Shown here piece after piece: positions 27,479 through 35,800 of a stretch of DNA of 64,000 nt; position 1 is the stretch's first letter; each line of letters opens with the position of its first letter. The notes under the pieces were generated by a model. That model made no database searches, was not told the origin of the DNA, and saw only the letters and a list, made by a program, of their open reading frames with translations. This DNA comes from Deltaproteobacteria bacterium (GTDB lineage Bacteria; Desulfobacterota; Syntrophia; Syntrophales; JACQWR01), in assembly GCA_026388415.1 (NCBI GenBank), contig JAPLJV010000063.1, forward strand, positions 1-64,000, given 5' to 3'. Made by a program: the position numbers and the translations under genes.

Positions 27479-29038
27479 ATGCGCAAAATATCGGCACGGA
27501 AATGGCGCATGATCAGCCAGGGGTTCTTTCTCCTGCTGTTTATCTTCCTTTTCATGCAAACCGAGTCCAAGGGGAATGACGAGCTGGGTTATCCCGTGCG
27601 TCTCTTTCTGGACTTCGACCCGCTTGTTTCCCTCACCACCCTCCTTGCCTCGCATGCGCTGCCGGCGGCCTTCCTGCTGTCGCTGGCCGCCATCGTTTTA
27701 ACGATCGTGCTGGGCCGGGTGTTCTGCGGCTGGGCCTGCCCGCTGGGGACGATGAACAATATCGTGGGTTCTTTTCAAAAACACCGCCCCGGCGTTATGC
27801 CCCGGACCTGGTATCGGTTTAAATACTACGTGCTTATTTTCCTTGTTGTATCTTCCCTTTTCAAGCTGCAGTTTGCAGGCATCATGGATCCGCTGGCGCT
27901 GACCATCCGTTCCTTTTCCGTCACCATTGCCCCTCTTTTCAATTATTGCGTCCGCGCCGTTTTCGACGCCGCCTACACGGCCAATCCCCTGGACATCAGC
28001 GTGGTTTCCGAGCCGGTCTACGACGTTCTGAAAAAAACCTTCCTGTCTTTCACGCAGCCTTTCTACCGGCAGGGAATATTCATCGGTCTTATCTTTCTGC
28101 TTATTCTCGGCCTGAACCTCTGGGAACGCCGGTTCTGGTGCAAAGTTATCTGCCCCCTCGGGGCGCTGCTCGGCCTGCTTTCCCGTTACTCGTTCCTGAA
28201 GCTCAAGCTGAGCGAAGGCTGCAAGGAATGCGGGGTCTGTGCAACCGTCTGCCAGGGCAACGCGCTGCCGGACAAGCGTGATCAGTGGTTAGGAACAGAG
28301 TGCCTGATGTGCCGGAACTGCGATGATATCTGTCCCGCGGAGGCGATAAGCTTCGGCGGCCGACGAAAATTTGCCGCCCCGGCCCTGGATCTGGGCCGAA
28401 GACGGGTAATCGCGGCTGCGGTGAGCGGTGTTGTGGCCGTTCCTCTGCTGCGGACAACACCGTTTGCCGGTGCGGGCGGCCGCAACCCCTTGCTCATCAG
28501 ACCACCCGGATCGCTTGAGGAAAAGGCCTTTCTCGCCCGGTGCGTCAAATGCGGCGAGTGCCTGAAGGTCTGTCTCACCAACGGCCTCCAGCCTACGCTC
28601 TTGGAGGCCGGTCTGGAAGGCATCTGGTCGCCTGTGCTCGTGCCGCGGCTGGGTTACTGCGAATACCGTTGCACCCTCTGCGGCCAGGTCTGTCCGACCG
28701 GTGCCATCAAACAACTTACCATGGGCGAAAAGGCCCGGACAAAGATCGGCTTGGCCATGATTGACAAGGGGCGTTGCCTTCCCTGGGCTCATGGCAGGCC
28801 CTGCATCGTCTGCGAAGAGGTCTGCCCCACGCCGAAGAAGGCCATCTGGTTCGAAGACGTTATAGTGACAGAGCGGGACGGCCGGAAGGTCTCCCTGAAG
28901 CAGCCCCACGTAGATCTGGAGCTCTGCATGGGCTGCGGCATCTGCGAGACCAAATGCCCCGTGCTGGGCACGCCGGCGATCAAGGTCACGAGCATCGGCG
29001 AGAGCAGATCTCCGGAGAATCAGTTGCTGCTGAAGTGA
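27479..29038 (+). CDS. NapH/NapG-like membrane ferredoxin fusion
   Basis: 519-residue polyferredoxin. N-terminal half (about 1-230) is a NapH-like membrane region with several helices and the conserved CGWACPLGT and CPLGALLG motifs on the loops. Residues 240-290 carry two [4Fe-4S] motifs (CKECGVCATVCQG; CLMCRNCDDICP). A Tat-like RRRV plus hydrophobic stretch at about 300-320 precedes a NapG/MauM-like domain with further clusters (CVKCGECLKVC, CTLCGQVCPTGA, CMGCGICETKCP). It looks like a fusion of NapH and NapG, presumably moving electrons from quinol to the exported DUF362 partner encoded just upstream. Confidence 0.85.
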   Translation: MRKISARKWRMISQGFFLLLFIFLFMQTESKGNDELGYPVRLFLDFDPLVSLTTLLASHALPAAFLLSLAAIVLTIVLGRVFCGWACPLGTMNNIVGSFQKHRPGVMPRTWYRFKYYVLIFLVVSSLFKLQFAGIMDPLALTIRSFSVTIAPLFNYCVRAVFDAAYTANPLDISVVSEPVYDVLKKTFLSFTQPFYRQGIFIGLIFLLILGLNLWERRFWCKVICPLGALLGLLSRYSFLKLKLSEGCKECGVCATVCQGNALPDKRDQWLGTECLMCRNCDDICPAEAISFGGRRKFAAPALDLGRRRVIAAAVSGVVAVPLLRTTPFAGAGGRNPLLIRPPGSLEEKAFLARCVKCGECLKVCLTNGLQPTLLEAGLEGIWSPVLVPRLGYCEYRCTLCGQVCPTGAIKQLTMGEKARTKIGLAMIDKGRCLPWAHGRPCIVCEEVCPTPKKAIWFEDVIVTERDGRKVSLKQPHVDLELCMGCGICETKCPVLGTPAIKVTSIGESRSPENQLLLK

Positions 29039-29163
29039 TTAATTTTCCGTGTTTCCCGGCGTCGTGACGTGTTCATCGTGGCAATGGGACTTAATCTATG
29101 GTATAGAGGCTCCAAGATCATCGTCGGCACAGCCGGCATATAATCGCAAAGGAGGAAATAAAG

Positions 29164-29763
29164 ATGAAAAGATTGAGGACGATCCTGTGTTCAGGTTTAT
29201 TGTTTCTGATTGTATCGGGCTGCGCTTCCATCAACTACAACGAAATAGCGCCTAATGCTAATACATTCCAGCCCAAAGTCGCCGTCGTACTTCCGGCCAT
29301 CAAGATGCCCGAAGGGACGGAACAGGACATTGATAAAGTGGCCAAGGCAATTTTTGATGCCGCTGTCGCAACCAAGCGCTTCGGGCGGGTCATAGATCCC
29401 ATGACGGCCAAGTCCCAGATGTCCGATAATGGCGATCTGCAGAGCGCCGTGATGACCTACACGAATAAATTGAGGTCACTGGCGGTTTCCGATAAGGACA
29501 GCGCCCTGAAGATCGGCGAAATTTTACAGGCCGACACCATTATTGTGGGCGAAGTGAGTAAATGGGGCTATGGAATATATGCCGGCGAAAAGAACGGAGA
29601 AGTCGGGATGGCGATAAAAATGGTAGATGTCGCAACCGGCACTATTTACTGGAAAGCAGCTCACGCGGCCAAGGAAACATACTCCCTGTTCAAACCGGAT
29701 CTTACGGATATGGCAACTAAACTGGCCAAAAAGATCTTCGAATATATGCCGAAACCAAAATAA
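29164..29763 (+). CDS. Putative envelope lipoprotein
   Basis: 199 residues with a lipoprotein signal (lipobox VSGC at about residues 16-19) and a mixed alpha/beta body (VAVVLPAIKMP, LQADTIIVGEVSKWGYG, DVATGTIYWKA) with the look of a CsgG- or GNA1162-like assembly lipoprotein. No firm family assigned. AAAGGAGG precedes the ATG. Single gene before the accessory region. Confidence 0.65.
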   Translation: MKRLRTILCSGLLFLIVSGCASINYNEIAPNANTFQPKVAVVLPAIKMPEGTEQDIDKVAKAIFDAAVATKRFGRVIDPMTAKSQMSDNGDLQSAVMTYTNKLRSLAVSDKDSALKIGEILQADTIIVGEVSKWGYGIYAGEKNGEVGMAIKMVDVATGTIYWKAAHAAKETYSLFKPDLTDMATKLAKKIFEYMPKPK

Positions 29764-29802
29764 TTTCTGACTTACCGGGTAATTGCCGGGACATCATAGA
29801 AA

Positions 29803-30048
29803 TTTGGGGCAGAGTCAACGGGACTGAAAATCCTCCGCCTGTTGAGTGAAAAAGAGTGTTCAAAATCCGAAATAGCGAATATATTGGGACAAAATACAAT
29901 TACCGGTTTTCTCAACAGGATGATGAACAAACTCCTCAAGGATGGCATGATTACAAGGACTTTGCCGGATAAGCCTATGAGCCGATTACAAAAATATCGC
30001 ATTACCCCTGCCGGGCTGGCGGAGTTAAGGCGGTTCCAGCAACAATGA
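29803..30048 (+). pseudogene. C-terminal winged-helix remnant of an AlbA_2/RecG-like protein
   Basis: Open frame from a TAG at 29797 encodes a winged-helix tail (LKILRLLSEKECSKSEIANI, then LQKYRITPAGLAELRRF) like the end of AlbA_2-type putative DNA-binding/helicase-like proteins. The N-terminal domains are missing. A TTG at 29842 could start a 68-aa peptide. A related gene is also broken at 35121-35737. Confidence 0.55.
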
Positions 30049-30091
30049 TACGGAGGCCATCGTATAAATACGGGAAGTTTCCCTTAATTTT

Positions 30092-30205
30092 TCAATTTTT
30101 TTGGTGATGACATTCCGATTTCCAGCCAAGACCCTCCTGCGATAGCCCTTTTTGTTTGCGCAAGCTCCTGACACGTTCCCCTATAAACAGTCGAATATCT
30201 TCCAC
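30092..30205 (-). pseudogene. Truncated XRE-type HTH fragment
   Basis: On the - strand a GTG-opened 37-codon frame reads EDIRLFIGERVRSLRKQKGL followed by SQEGLGWKSE, the first two helices of an XRE regulator, then stops. The rest of the domain is gone. Confidence 0.5.
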
Positions 30206-30380
30206 GATACATTGCCCCCTCTGTAATTTTATAAGCTTAAAAGGGCATGGGGTCTATAAACTATAAATATCAAACAGGATTGATTTTAATATATATATGT
30301 AGTAAATGAGCCTGGAACATTGCCGTTAATGGCTGGTCAATCGTTTAGAACGCACGCAATTAGCCTCATTGTTAAGGCGT
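30206..30380. other. AT-rich gap before the UDG-like gene
   Basis: No gene seen. At 30358-30386 a segment with TAGCCTCATT and GTATGAT resembles one at 31463-31485 after the UDG-like gene, so the gene may be flanked by imperfect direct repeats. Confidence 0.35.
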
Positions 30381-31418
30381 ATGATAAAACTCATTACAAA
30401 ACCTGATCCCCGCAGTAAAACAGGGCCTTTCGAGCTTCTACTCAACGACATTCAAAACTGTAAAGCTGATAGTACAATCTGCCCCGCGCTCAATACTCGT
30501 CAGTTTTATTTTGAGCCAAATAGTCAGACCGCTCCTTATTGGAAAAAAGAAGGCTGTTTTACCGAGCAAATTGATTATCGGCTGATGTTCATCTGCGAAA
30601 GCCCTGGGCCATCAGCTAAAGAAGGCAGTGCAGAAGTTCCGGAGCGCTGCTTTGGTTCTCCCGGTGACCGTTTCCAGAAGGTACGCCAACAATACGGCTT
30701 GGCTAATTGTTACATCACGAATACCGTCAAATGCGGAGTCCGCCAGGGTGGAAAGCATAGCCTGACCGAAGTTGAGGCATGCAGAAAATTCCTTGTGCGC
30801 GAAATCGATCTTGTTGAGCCAGCGATAATTGTTGCGGTAGGTGGGAACGCCTTCCAGACTTTGCGTACAGAAATTTGGGGGCATTTGAAAATAGCGCCCA
30901 TCCTATACCAGATCACGCACTATTCAAGCCGTAGAAATGTATGGGATGCTTGGGATAGTGAATTTCCAGAGTTACTTAGGCTTTTAACGCGGTTACGTCC
31001 ACGGGAAGAGTGGGGCGAAAGGAGAAATATCAAACTCAGCGACAAGCCATTAAAAATTGTTGGTGAAGAATGTGGTACCAGAATTGTTTCGGAATTGTTT
31101 AAGGCCGGTGACCGATATGTATTTTTTGACATCGGCTGGCCGGATGCTGCGCTGAATCCCATTCATTGGATTGGTAAGCTGGTATCCGAAAAGGATGGGG
31201 TTATGGTGTTCCAGGATGACACCCATGCAGACATTGAGCCCGAGCCCAGGACATATACGATATCTCCAATAACCACCAGGGACAAGTACTATAATGGAGG
31301 CTCTATGTTGGATGATGTCAATGAGTGGCGGCAGTGGCAGAAGGACAATGGCTATGGAGAAGAACAGGCCAAAGAGGTGCTCCAAGAAAGGATGAAGGGA
31401 AATGTGGATATTCAATAA
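30381..31418 (+). CDS. Uracil-DNA glycosylase-superfamily protein with extra C-terminal domain
   Basis: 345 residues from the ATG at 30381. The N-terminal part (about 1-205) is UDG family 4-like: FICESPGPSAKEG for motif A, TNTVKCGV, VAVGGNAFQTL, and THYSSRR at the motif B position. Cys27/Cys34 and Cys118/Cys134 could hold the [4Fe-4S] cluster of this family. The 16-residue spacing of the second pair fits. The C-terminal 140 residues are unrecognised (VFFDIGWPDAALNPIHWIG and more). Classical motif B His-Pro-Ser is altered, so glycosylase activity is uncertain. Located at the start of the accessory region. Confidence 0.65.
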   Translation: MIKLITKPDPRSKTGPFELLLNDIQNCKADSTICPALNTRQFYFEPNSQTAPYWKKEGCFTEQIDYRLMFICESPGPSAKEGSAEVPERCFGSPGDRFQKVRQQYGLANCYITNTVKCGVRQGGKHSLTEVEACRKFLVREIDLVEPAIIVAVGGNAFQTLRTEIWGHLKIAPILYQITHYSSRRNVWDAWDSEFPELLRLLTRLRPREEWGERRNIKLSDKPLKIVGEECGTRIVSELFKAGDRYVFFDIGWPDAALNPIHWIGKLVSEKDGVMVFQDDTHADIEPEPRTYTISPITTRDKYYNGGSMLDDVNEWRQWQKDNGYGEEQAKEVLQERMKGNVDIQ

Positions 31419-31611
31419 GGATCTTCTGTTTCTAACTTAACAAAAAACGAACATTAAAAGCAAATAGCCTCATTAAATTAATATGATTGCCTATCATTTA
31501 ACTGCCCTATAAATTTCCAACGCAAAAAGAGGGATTTTGTTTTAATGCCTGCTTTATTATGGTTTAAAAACCTATTTGGGAGAAGGGGCACACATTCCTG
31601 ACAGGGTAAGG

Positions 31612-31650
31612 GAAATCCGGGGGCGCCTTGCCAGTTATTTTCGGAAACCA
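31612..31650 (+). repeat. 39-bp direct repeat, copy 1
   Basis: Matches 32472-32510 at 37 of 39 positions; the last 27 bp (from CGCCTTGCCAG) are identical. Together the copies bracket the decayed DsbA-like and BrnT genes plus brnA. Confidence 0.85.
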
Positions 31651-31695
31651 TGATGATATTTTAAGTAATATCAAGTGGAAACACGAAGAGCTTAC

Positions 31696-31869
31696 ATGAG
31701 CATACAAATGAAAATCTTTTCCGACTATATCTGATCATTCTGTTACATCGGCAAGGGCATTGGCGATAAGATAAAAGAAATCTACGACATTGAAGATCTC
31801 TGGGTCAGCTATGAGCTCCATCCCGAGACGCCGCCTCCCGAGGGCATTCTGTTTTCTTGCCCCCGATAA
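31696..31869 (+). pseudogene. Remnant of a DsbA/FrnE-like thioredoxin-fold gene
   Basis: The frame from ATG 31696 reads MSIQMKIFSDYI, stop, SFCYIGKGIGDKIKE, then YDIEDLWVSYELHPE and a stop at 31867. It matches the N-terminus of DsbA-family FrnE-like proteins, in which the stop and following Ser replace the CP of the CPFC active site. The rest of the gene is missing. Confidence 0.6.
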
Positions 31870-31910
31870 AATCGCCTTGCAATATGCATAAAGATGTGTA
31901 TGATCATTCC

Positions 31911-32181
31911 ATGCAATTCACATGGCATGAAGCGTAGCGAAAAGCAAACATCAAAAAGCACGGCATTGATTTTGCCGATGCAAGCAAGGTTTTCGCTGGG
32001 CCTACTTTTACATTTGAGGACACTCGATTTGATTATGGGGGAACAACGCTGGATTACAATAGGTCTGTGCGACCTTTCGGTCGTGGTAATCGCACATACT
32101 GAAACAGAAGACGAAATCCATATTATCTCCATGCGAAAGGCGGAAAAACATGAACATAAAATCTTCTTCGAAAATCTCTGA
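31911..32181 (+). pseudogene. brnT: Broken BrnT toxin gene
   Basis: BrnT family RNase toxin, split across two frames: MQFTWHEA, TAG at 31935, RKANIKKHGIDFADASKVF and FTFEDTRFDYG in one frame, then EQRWITIGLCDLSVVVIAHT and the ISMRKAEKHE tail in another. The frame change falls in a run of five G (32037-32041), consistent with a one-base insertion. The cognate brnA downstream is intact and overlaps the 3' end. Confidence 0.75.
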
Positions 32182-32431
32182 TGACGCCCCCGTCGTTACA
32201 CAGGCGGATATTAATCGCGCCCGGTTCCGCGTCAACCTTCAGGATGCCCCCCGCAAGCAAAGAGTCAATATTATGCTCGACACGGGGGTGATTGCTTTCT
32301 TCAAGACCAAGGCCGGTGAGCGTGGGTATCAGACGCTGATCAATGAAACGCTTAAACGGTCGATACACCAGGAAGAAATTGAAACCCTCCTGCGCCGCAT
32401 TGTCCGCGAGGAACTGGCAAGTTACCAATAA
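32150..32431 (+). CDS. brnA: BrnA antitoxin
   Basis: 93-residue antitoxin of the BrnTA type with a C-terminal ribbon-helix-helix-like segment (RVNIMLDTGVIAFFKTKAGE, then YQTLINETLKRSI). In BrnTA systems it neutralises BrnT and represses the operon. The start overlaps the toxin end by 32 nt, the normal arrangement. It is an orphan antitoxin here because brnT is broken. Confidence 0.8.
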   Translation: MNIKSSSKISDDAPVVTQADINRARFRVNLQDAPRKQRVNIMLDTGVIAFFKTKAGERGYQTLINETLKRSIHQEEIETLLRRIVREELASYQ

Positions 32432-32471
32432 TTGGGACCAGAATGATTTTGGACAGCCATTTATTTACGGT

Positions 32472-32510
32472 GAAATCCGGCGACGCCTTGCCAGTTATTT
32501 TCGGAAACCA
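32472..32510 (+). repeat. 39-bp direct repeat, copy 2
   Basis: Second copy of the 31612-31650 repeat. Just before it, GGACAGCCATTTATTTACGG resembles the segment at 34040-34062 (GGACAGCCACTCATTTGCGG). Confidence 0.85.
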
Positions 32511-32581
32511 GTATGATGTCCCCAGATTTCCAGATTTCACGCAACCAATTGAAAGGACAATTAAAGGAAGGATCAGTTGCT

Positions 32582-33979
32582 ATGGTTCAAAAAGACAGGT
32601 TTCGACTGTTGTTCGGCGTATTCTTTTTAAGTGCATTTATTTTTGTATATCCTGCCTTTGTGGATAAGGTCTTAGGAAAAGAAGCGGCGGCAGCCTCGAC
32701 AGCGGAACAAGGCCGCATCAAGCGCGCCCGATTGGCACATGAGCAGCGCTGGAACGACCTGGCGAGGAAGGCGCAGGCGACGCAGGATCAATGGGGTGTT
32801 ACCGATGACAGCTTTTCTCTGAAGCAGGCAGTGACTGAAGCGAATGACCTGAAAAAAGAAATAGCCCACCTGAAGGGTCGCCTCGATGACCAGTATGGTG
32901 AGTATACGAGAAATCTGCAGGCCGCTTACACCCGGCAACGTGCCCTGACGAAAGCAAAGCTTCCGCCCAAAGCGTCCCCGAAAGATGCCGTGAAGACCAC
33001 AAAGGAGTACAATAAGAGAATATCGGCCTATAAGCGTCAGGAAAAAGAAGCGGTGATGGAAAAGACCGCGGAAAAGCTCTTAATGGAGGAGAATCTGACG
33101 CTCGCCCGGGCGAAAGTGGAGTACCTTGGACAGCAGATCCGGCTGCTGGCGCCGTTCATCAAGCGCCTCCAGAACTTGCAGGATCGTAAATTCACCCTTC
33201 CCGAGGGAGGCGCCATGACGGTTAACCTGGGCGAACCGGATGCAGAGAACAACCGGTTCCCCGTCCATCTGCAGCACGGCGGTAAATCGTGGTCAACATA
33301 TTGGAATTATACGGATAGTAATATCGCCATCGGCTTCTACCGAACGAGTATTTACCTGAAGGCCGAGGGACTTTTCCAGATCGAAGAAACGCCGGAACTC
33401 AACCCAAAGCTGACGGCGGCGCGGTTGACGCATCCGGAGACGAAGGAAACGCGCGAATTCGTTCTGGAAAATCCAAAAATATTAACCGAGATCGATCAGT
33501 TCGGCAAAATTAAGCAAGAGGAGGCAGCTGCGCAGGAGGCGAGTAAATTGGCGGTAAGATTGCTTGCCCGGAAGGAAATCGGGAAAGACGGCCGGTTTAT
33601 CGCTTATGATGACGGGACAGTCCTTGATAGGGGGAGCGGTTTGATGTGGGCGGCAAAAGACAATGGGTCTGATATTAACTGGCAGGGCGCCAAGAGCTAT
33701 TGCGAGAATTATCGGGGGGGCGGATACACAGACTGGCGGATGCCGACGCAGGATGAGCTGATGGGCTTGTATGATAAGGCTAAGGGTTATAAGTATGCCT
33801 GCGGAGATGATGCACATTTAACAGAATTGATTCGTCTTACCTGTTATTGGACGTGGGCTTCCGAAACAAGTGATTCCAAGGCTGCCTGCTTCCGTTTCGG
33901 TGGCGGTGGCTACCGTTGCTCGGGGCCCCCGTCTGGCTCCGGCTTCTCACGTGGACTCCCGGTTCGTTCCGGCAAATAG
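32582..33979 (+). CDS. Membrane-anchored DUF1566 (C-type-lectin-like) protein with variable-looking C-terminus
   Basis: 465 residues from the ATG at 32582 (MVQKDRF; GGAAGG upstream). One N-terminal hydrophobic segment (about 10-28), a long Lys/Gln/Ala-rich helical region (about 40-190), a beta-rich middle (KFTLPEGGAMTVNL), then a DUF1566 domain (about 330-465; FIAYDDGTVLDRGSGLMWA, DWRMPTQDELMGLYD, YWTWASE). The last 30 residues (CFRFGGGGYRC to GLPVRSGK) have ten consecutive NNY codons, as in variable regions derived from AAY-rich templates of diversity-generating retroelements. No reverse transcriptase or template repeat is seen here. Binding function inferred. Confidence 0.75.
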   Translation: MVQKDRFRLLFGVFFLSAFIFVYPAFVDKVLGKEAAAASTAEQGRIKRARLAHEQRWNDLARKAQATQDQWGVTDDSFSLKQAVTEANDLKKEIAHLKGRLDDQYGEYTRNLQAAYTRQRALTKAKLPPKASPKDAVKTTKEYNKRISAYKRQEKEAVMEKTAEKLLMEENLTLARAKVEYLGQQIRLLAPFIKRLQNLQDRKFTLPEGGAMTVNLGEPDAENNRFPVHLQHGGKSWSTYWNYTDSNIAIGFYRTSIYLKAEGLFQIEETPELNPKLTAARLTHPETKETREFVLENPKILTEIDQFGKIKQEEAAAQEASKLAVRLLARKEIGKDGRFIAYDDGTVLDRGSGLMWAAKDNGSDINWQGAKSYCENYRGGGYTDWRMPTQDELMGLYDKAKGYKYACGDDAHLTELIRLTCYWTWASETSDSKAACFRFGGGGYRCSGPPSGSGFSRGLPVRSGK

Positions 33980-33991
33980 GCTATTTGGCAC

Positions 33992-34018
33992 TTATCCTGT
34001 TCAGCGGGATCAGGATAA
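33992..34018 (+). repeat. 8-bp-stem hairpin just after the DUF1566 gene
   Basis: TTATCCTG (33992-33999) and CAGGATAA (34011-34018), perfect stem with an 11-nt loop, 13 nt after the stop. Could be a terminator (no T-run beyond AGTTTTG) or, by analogy with retroelement targets, a structure after a variable region. Confidence 0.5.
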
Positions 34019-34312
34019 CAGTTTTGTTACATATGAGGAATTGGGGACAGCCACTCATTTGCGGTGAACAAATCAGTGGATTAGGGTAAACATACCCCAA
34101 AAAGCCTGCCGAGGCAGACAAAGGGGGCAAAGAATTAGCAGGAAAATGATCGACGACTTCGTTAATTTGTTAATTATATCATGATAATAAGTAAGTTCCG
34201 CGCGAGGAACTGACCTGCACGGACAGGCCGTGACAGACGGGACATCAATAAGTTGTGTTGATGGGGAATCGAAAATGGGATTTGCGGTAAACCGGTCGAA
34301 AAATAATTTGCC
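34019..34312. other. Intergenic region before the AbiE-like remnants
   Basis: No gene recognised. Holds a GGGGACAGCCACTCATTTGCGG segment (34038-34062) related to 32452-32471, and a small hairpin GTTCC/GGAAC near 34195-34211. Confidence 0.4.
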
Positions 34313-34348
34313 TTTTGTCAGAAAAACTGATCTATATTCCTGACAAAA
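34313..34348 (+). promoter_or_regulatory. Inverted repeat upstream of abiEi (candidate operator)
   Basis: Perfect 9-bp arms TTTTGTCAG (34313-34321) and CTGACAAAA (34340-34348) with 18 nt between, 17 nt before the ATG. AbiEi antitoxins are known to autorepress by binding inverted repeats in their promoter; this placement fits. Confidence 0.55.
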
Positions 34349-34365
34349 TTGAATGGTGATGTGCC

Positions 34366-34970
34366 ATGCAAAGCATTGATTCAAAAATACTTAGCAGGAT
34401 TTATGGCTCCGGTAGGGGTGTTGTCTTAACCCAGGTCGTTTTCTGGACATTGGCAGCCGCGACGCCGTTGACAAGGTAATGTCGCGCCTGGTCCAGAAAG
34501 GCACGCTGCGCCGATTGGCACGCGGCCTCTACGATTATCCGACGCAGCACCCGATCATGGTCATTCTTGCGCCGAGTCCCGATGCTATTGCCCAGGCTCT
34601 GGCAGGCAAACAAGGTATCCGCCTCCAACCCTCTGGGGCATACGCGGCCAACCGGCTGGGTTTGTCCACACAGGTGCCCGCCGGGATTGTCTATCTGACC
34701 GACGGTCCCTCCCGCACGGTGCGGGTGGGAAATCAGGAGATTCGCCTCCAGCGGACTACGCCTCGGAGCATGGGACCAGCCGATCGTATCAGCGGTTTGG
34801 TCATTCAAGCGCTGCGGCACCTGGGCCAAAAGCATGTGGATGATGCCGTGATCCTGACCCTGCAACGCAAACTGAGTGATCAAGACAAGAGACGGCTGAT
34901 GAAGGACATCGCCTATGCACCCGCGTGGGTGGGCAAGCATCTGCGGGAGATTGCCCGGGGAGAGGCCTGA
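34366..34970 (+). pseudogene. abiEi: AbiEi-type antitoxin gene with a one-base deletion
   Basis: Type IV antitoxin of the AbiEi/DUF6088 kind. Start frame: MQSIDSKILSRIYGSGRG, then VVLT. The protein continues in another frame from 34431 as PGRFLDIGSRDAVDKV and SRLVQKGTLRRLARGLYDYP. One base seems lost in the CCC run at 34430-34432. From 34479 the frame stays open for 163 residues, so a truncated product is possible. A sequencing error is the other explanation. Confidence 0.7.
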
Positions 34971-34973
34971 ATC

Positions 34974-35093
34974 ATGGATCGGTTTATTCGACTGTCCGAC
35001 GATGAGCATCGTCGCTACTTTGTGCAAACGGCAGAGCGGATGCGACTCAGTCCGCAGATCATCGAGGCAATCGGGGACGGGTTCACGTTTTAA
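34974..35093 (+). pseudogene. abiEii: Truncated AbiEii-type toxin N-terminus
   Basis: ATG 34974 opens 39 codons beginning MDRFIRLSDDEHRRYFVQTA and ending at a stop created by the 25-bp repeat at 35068. The start matches AbiEii-like nucleotidyltransferase toxins, which are about 250-300 residues; the catalytic part is gone. It follows abiEi by 3 nt, the usual order. Confidence 0.65.
35068..35092 (+). repeat. 25-bp direct repeat, left copy
   Basis: CAATCGGGGACGGGTTCAC plus GTTTTA. The right copy at 37164-37188 differs at one base. This copy truncates abiEii. The pair brackets the AlbA_2 and SEC-C genes. Confidence 0.85.
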
Positions 35094-35120
35094 AATCTAT
35101 TTAAGCGGGTTTCGACCGTG

Positions 35121-35737
35121 ATGAATATTAACCAATTGATCGGACGCGATGAGGGAAAAACGCTTGAGTTCAAGCGGGATCTCAGTTCTCCCCGCATATC
35201 CTGAAAACCTTGACCGCCTTTGCTAACACCGCAGGTGGCGTGTTGCTGATCGGTATTGAGGATGTCACAAAGAATGTTCTTGGGCTTGAGAATCCACTGG
35301 ATGAAGAGGAACGGTTATGTAGTCTGATTGCCGACAGCATTGAGCCGCGACTTGCGCCCAACGTGGAATTGATAACTTGGCAGAATAAAACCTTGCTGGC
35401 CGTAGAAGTGTATCCCAGCGGCTCCCGGCCACACTGGCTGAAACGCGAAGGCCCAATGCAGGGTGTATATGTTCGGCTCGGTTCACCGCCGCTTTCGAAA
35501 ACCGAGCCCACCGAACAAGTACAGAGATTATTGCTCTGTTTGCAGCGTCAACCATTGGCCGTCCGCGAGATCATGCAATCCTTGAAATTGAACCATCGGC
35601 CAACATTGCTTTACGATTATTTGAAACCTGCTATTGATGGGGAGTTTGTTGAAATGACCCAACCAGATTCCCCAAAAAGCCCGACTCAGAAATACCGGTT
35701 AACGAAAAAGGGGGAACGGCTTGCCAATGGAACTTAA
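35121..35737 (+). pseudogene. Frameshifted, internally deleted AlbA_2-type gene
   Basis: ATG 35121 reads MNINQLIGRDEGKTLEFKRD, the AlbA_2 domain start, then a one-base loss near 35192-35196 shifts frame to HILKTLTAFANTAGGVLLIG and onward (open 35210-35737). After VYVRLGSPP the frame jumps directly to a C-terminal winged helix (QPLAVREIMQSLKL, KYRLTKKGERL), lacking the usual middle region. Such proteins are putative DNA-binding/ATPase accessory factors often in defence islands. Confidence 0.65.
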
Positions 35738-35800
35738 ATTCAAGAAATACGGAAATACGGGCAGTGTCTCTGTATTAAAGATGAAAGGAATTTCCCTGTG

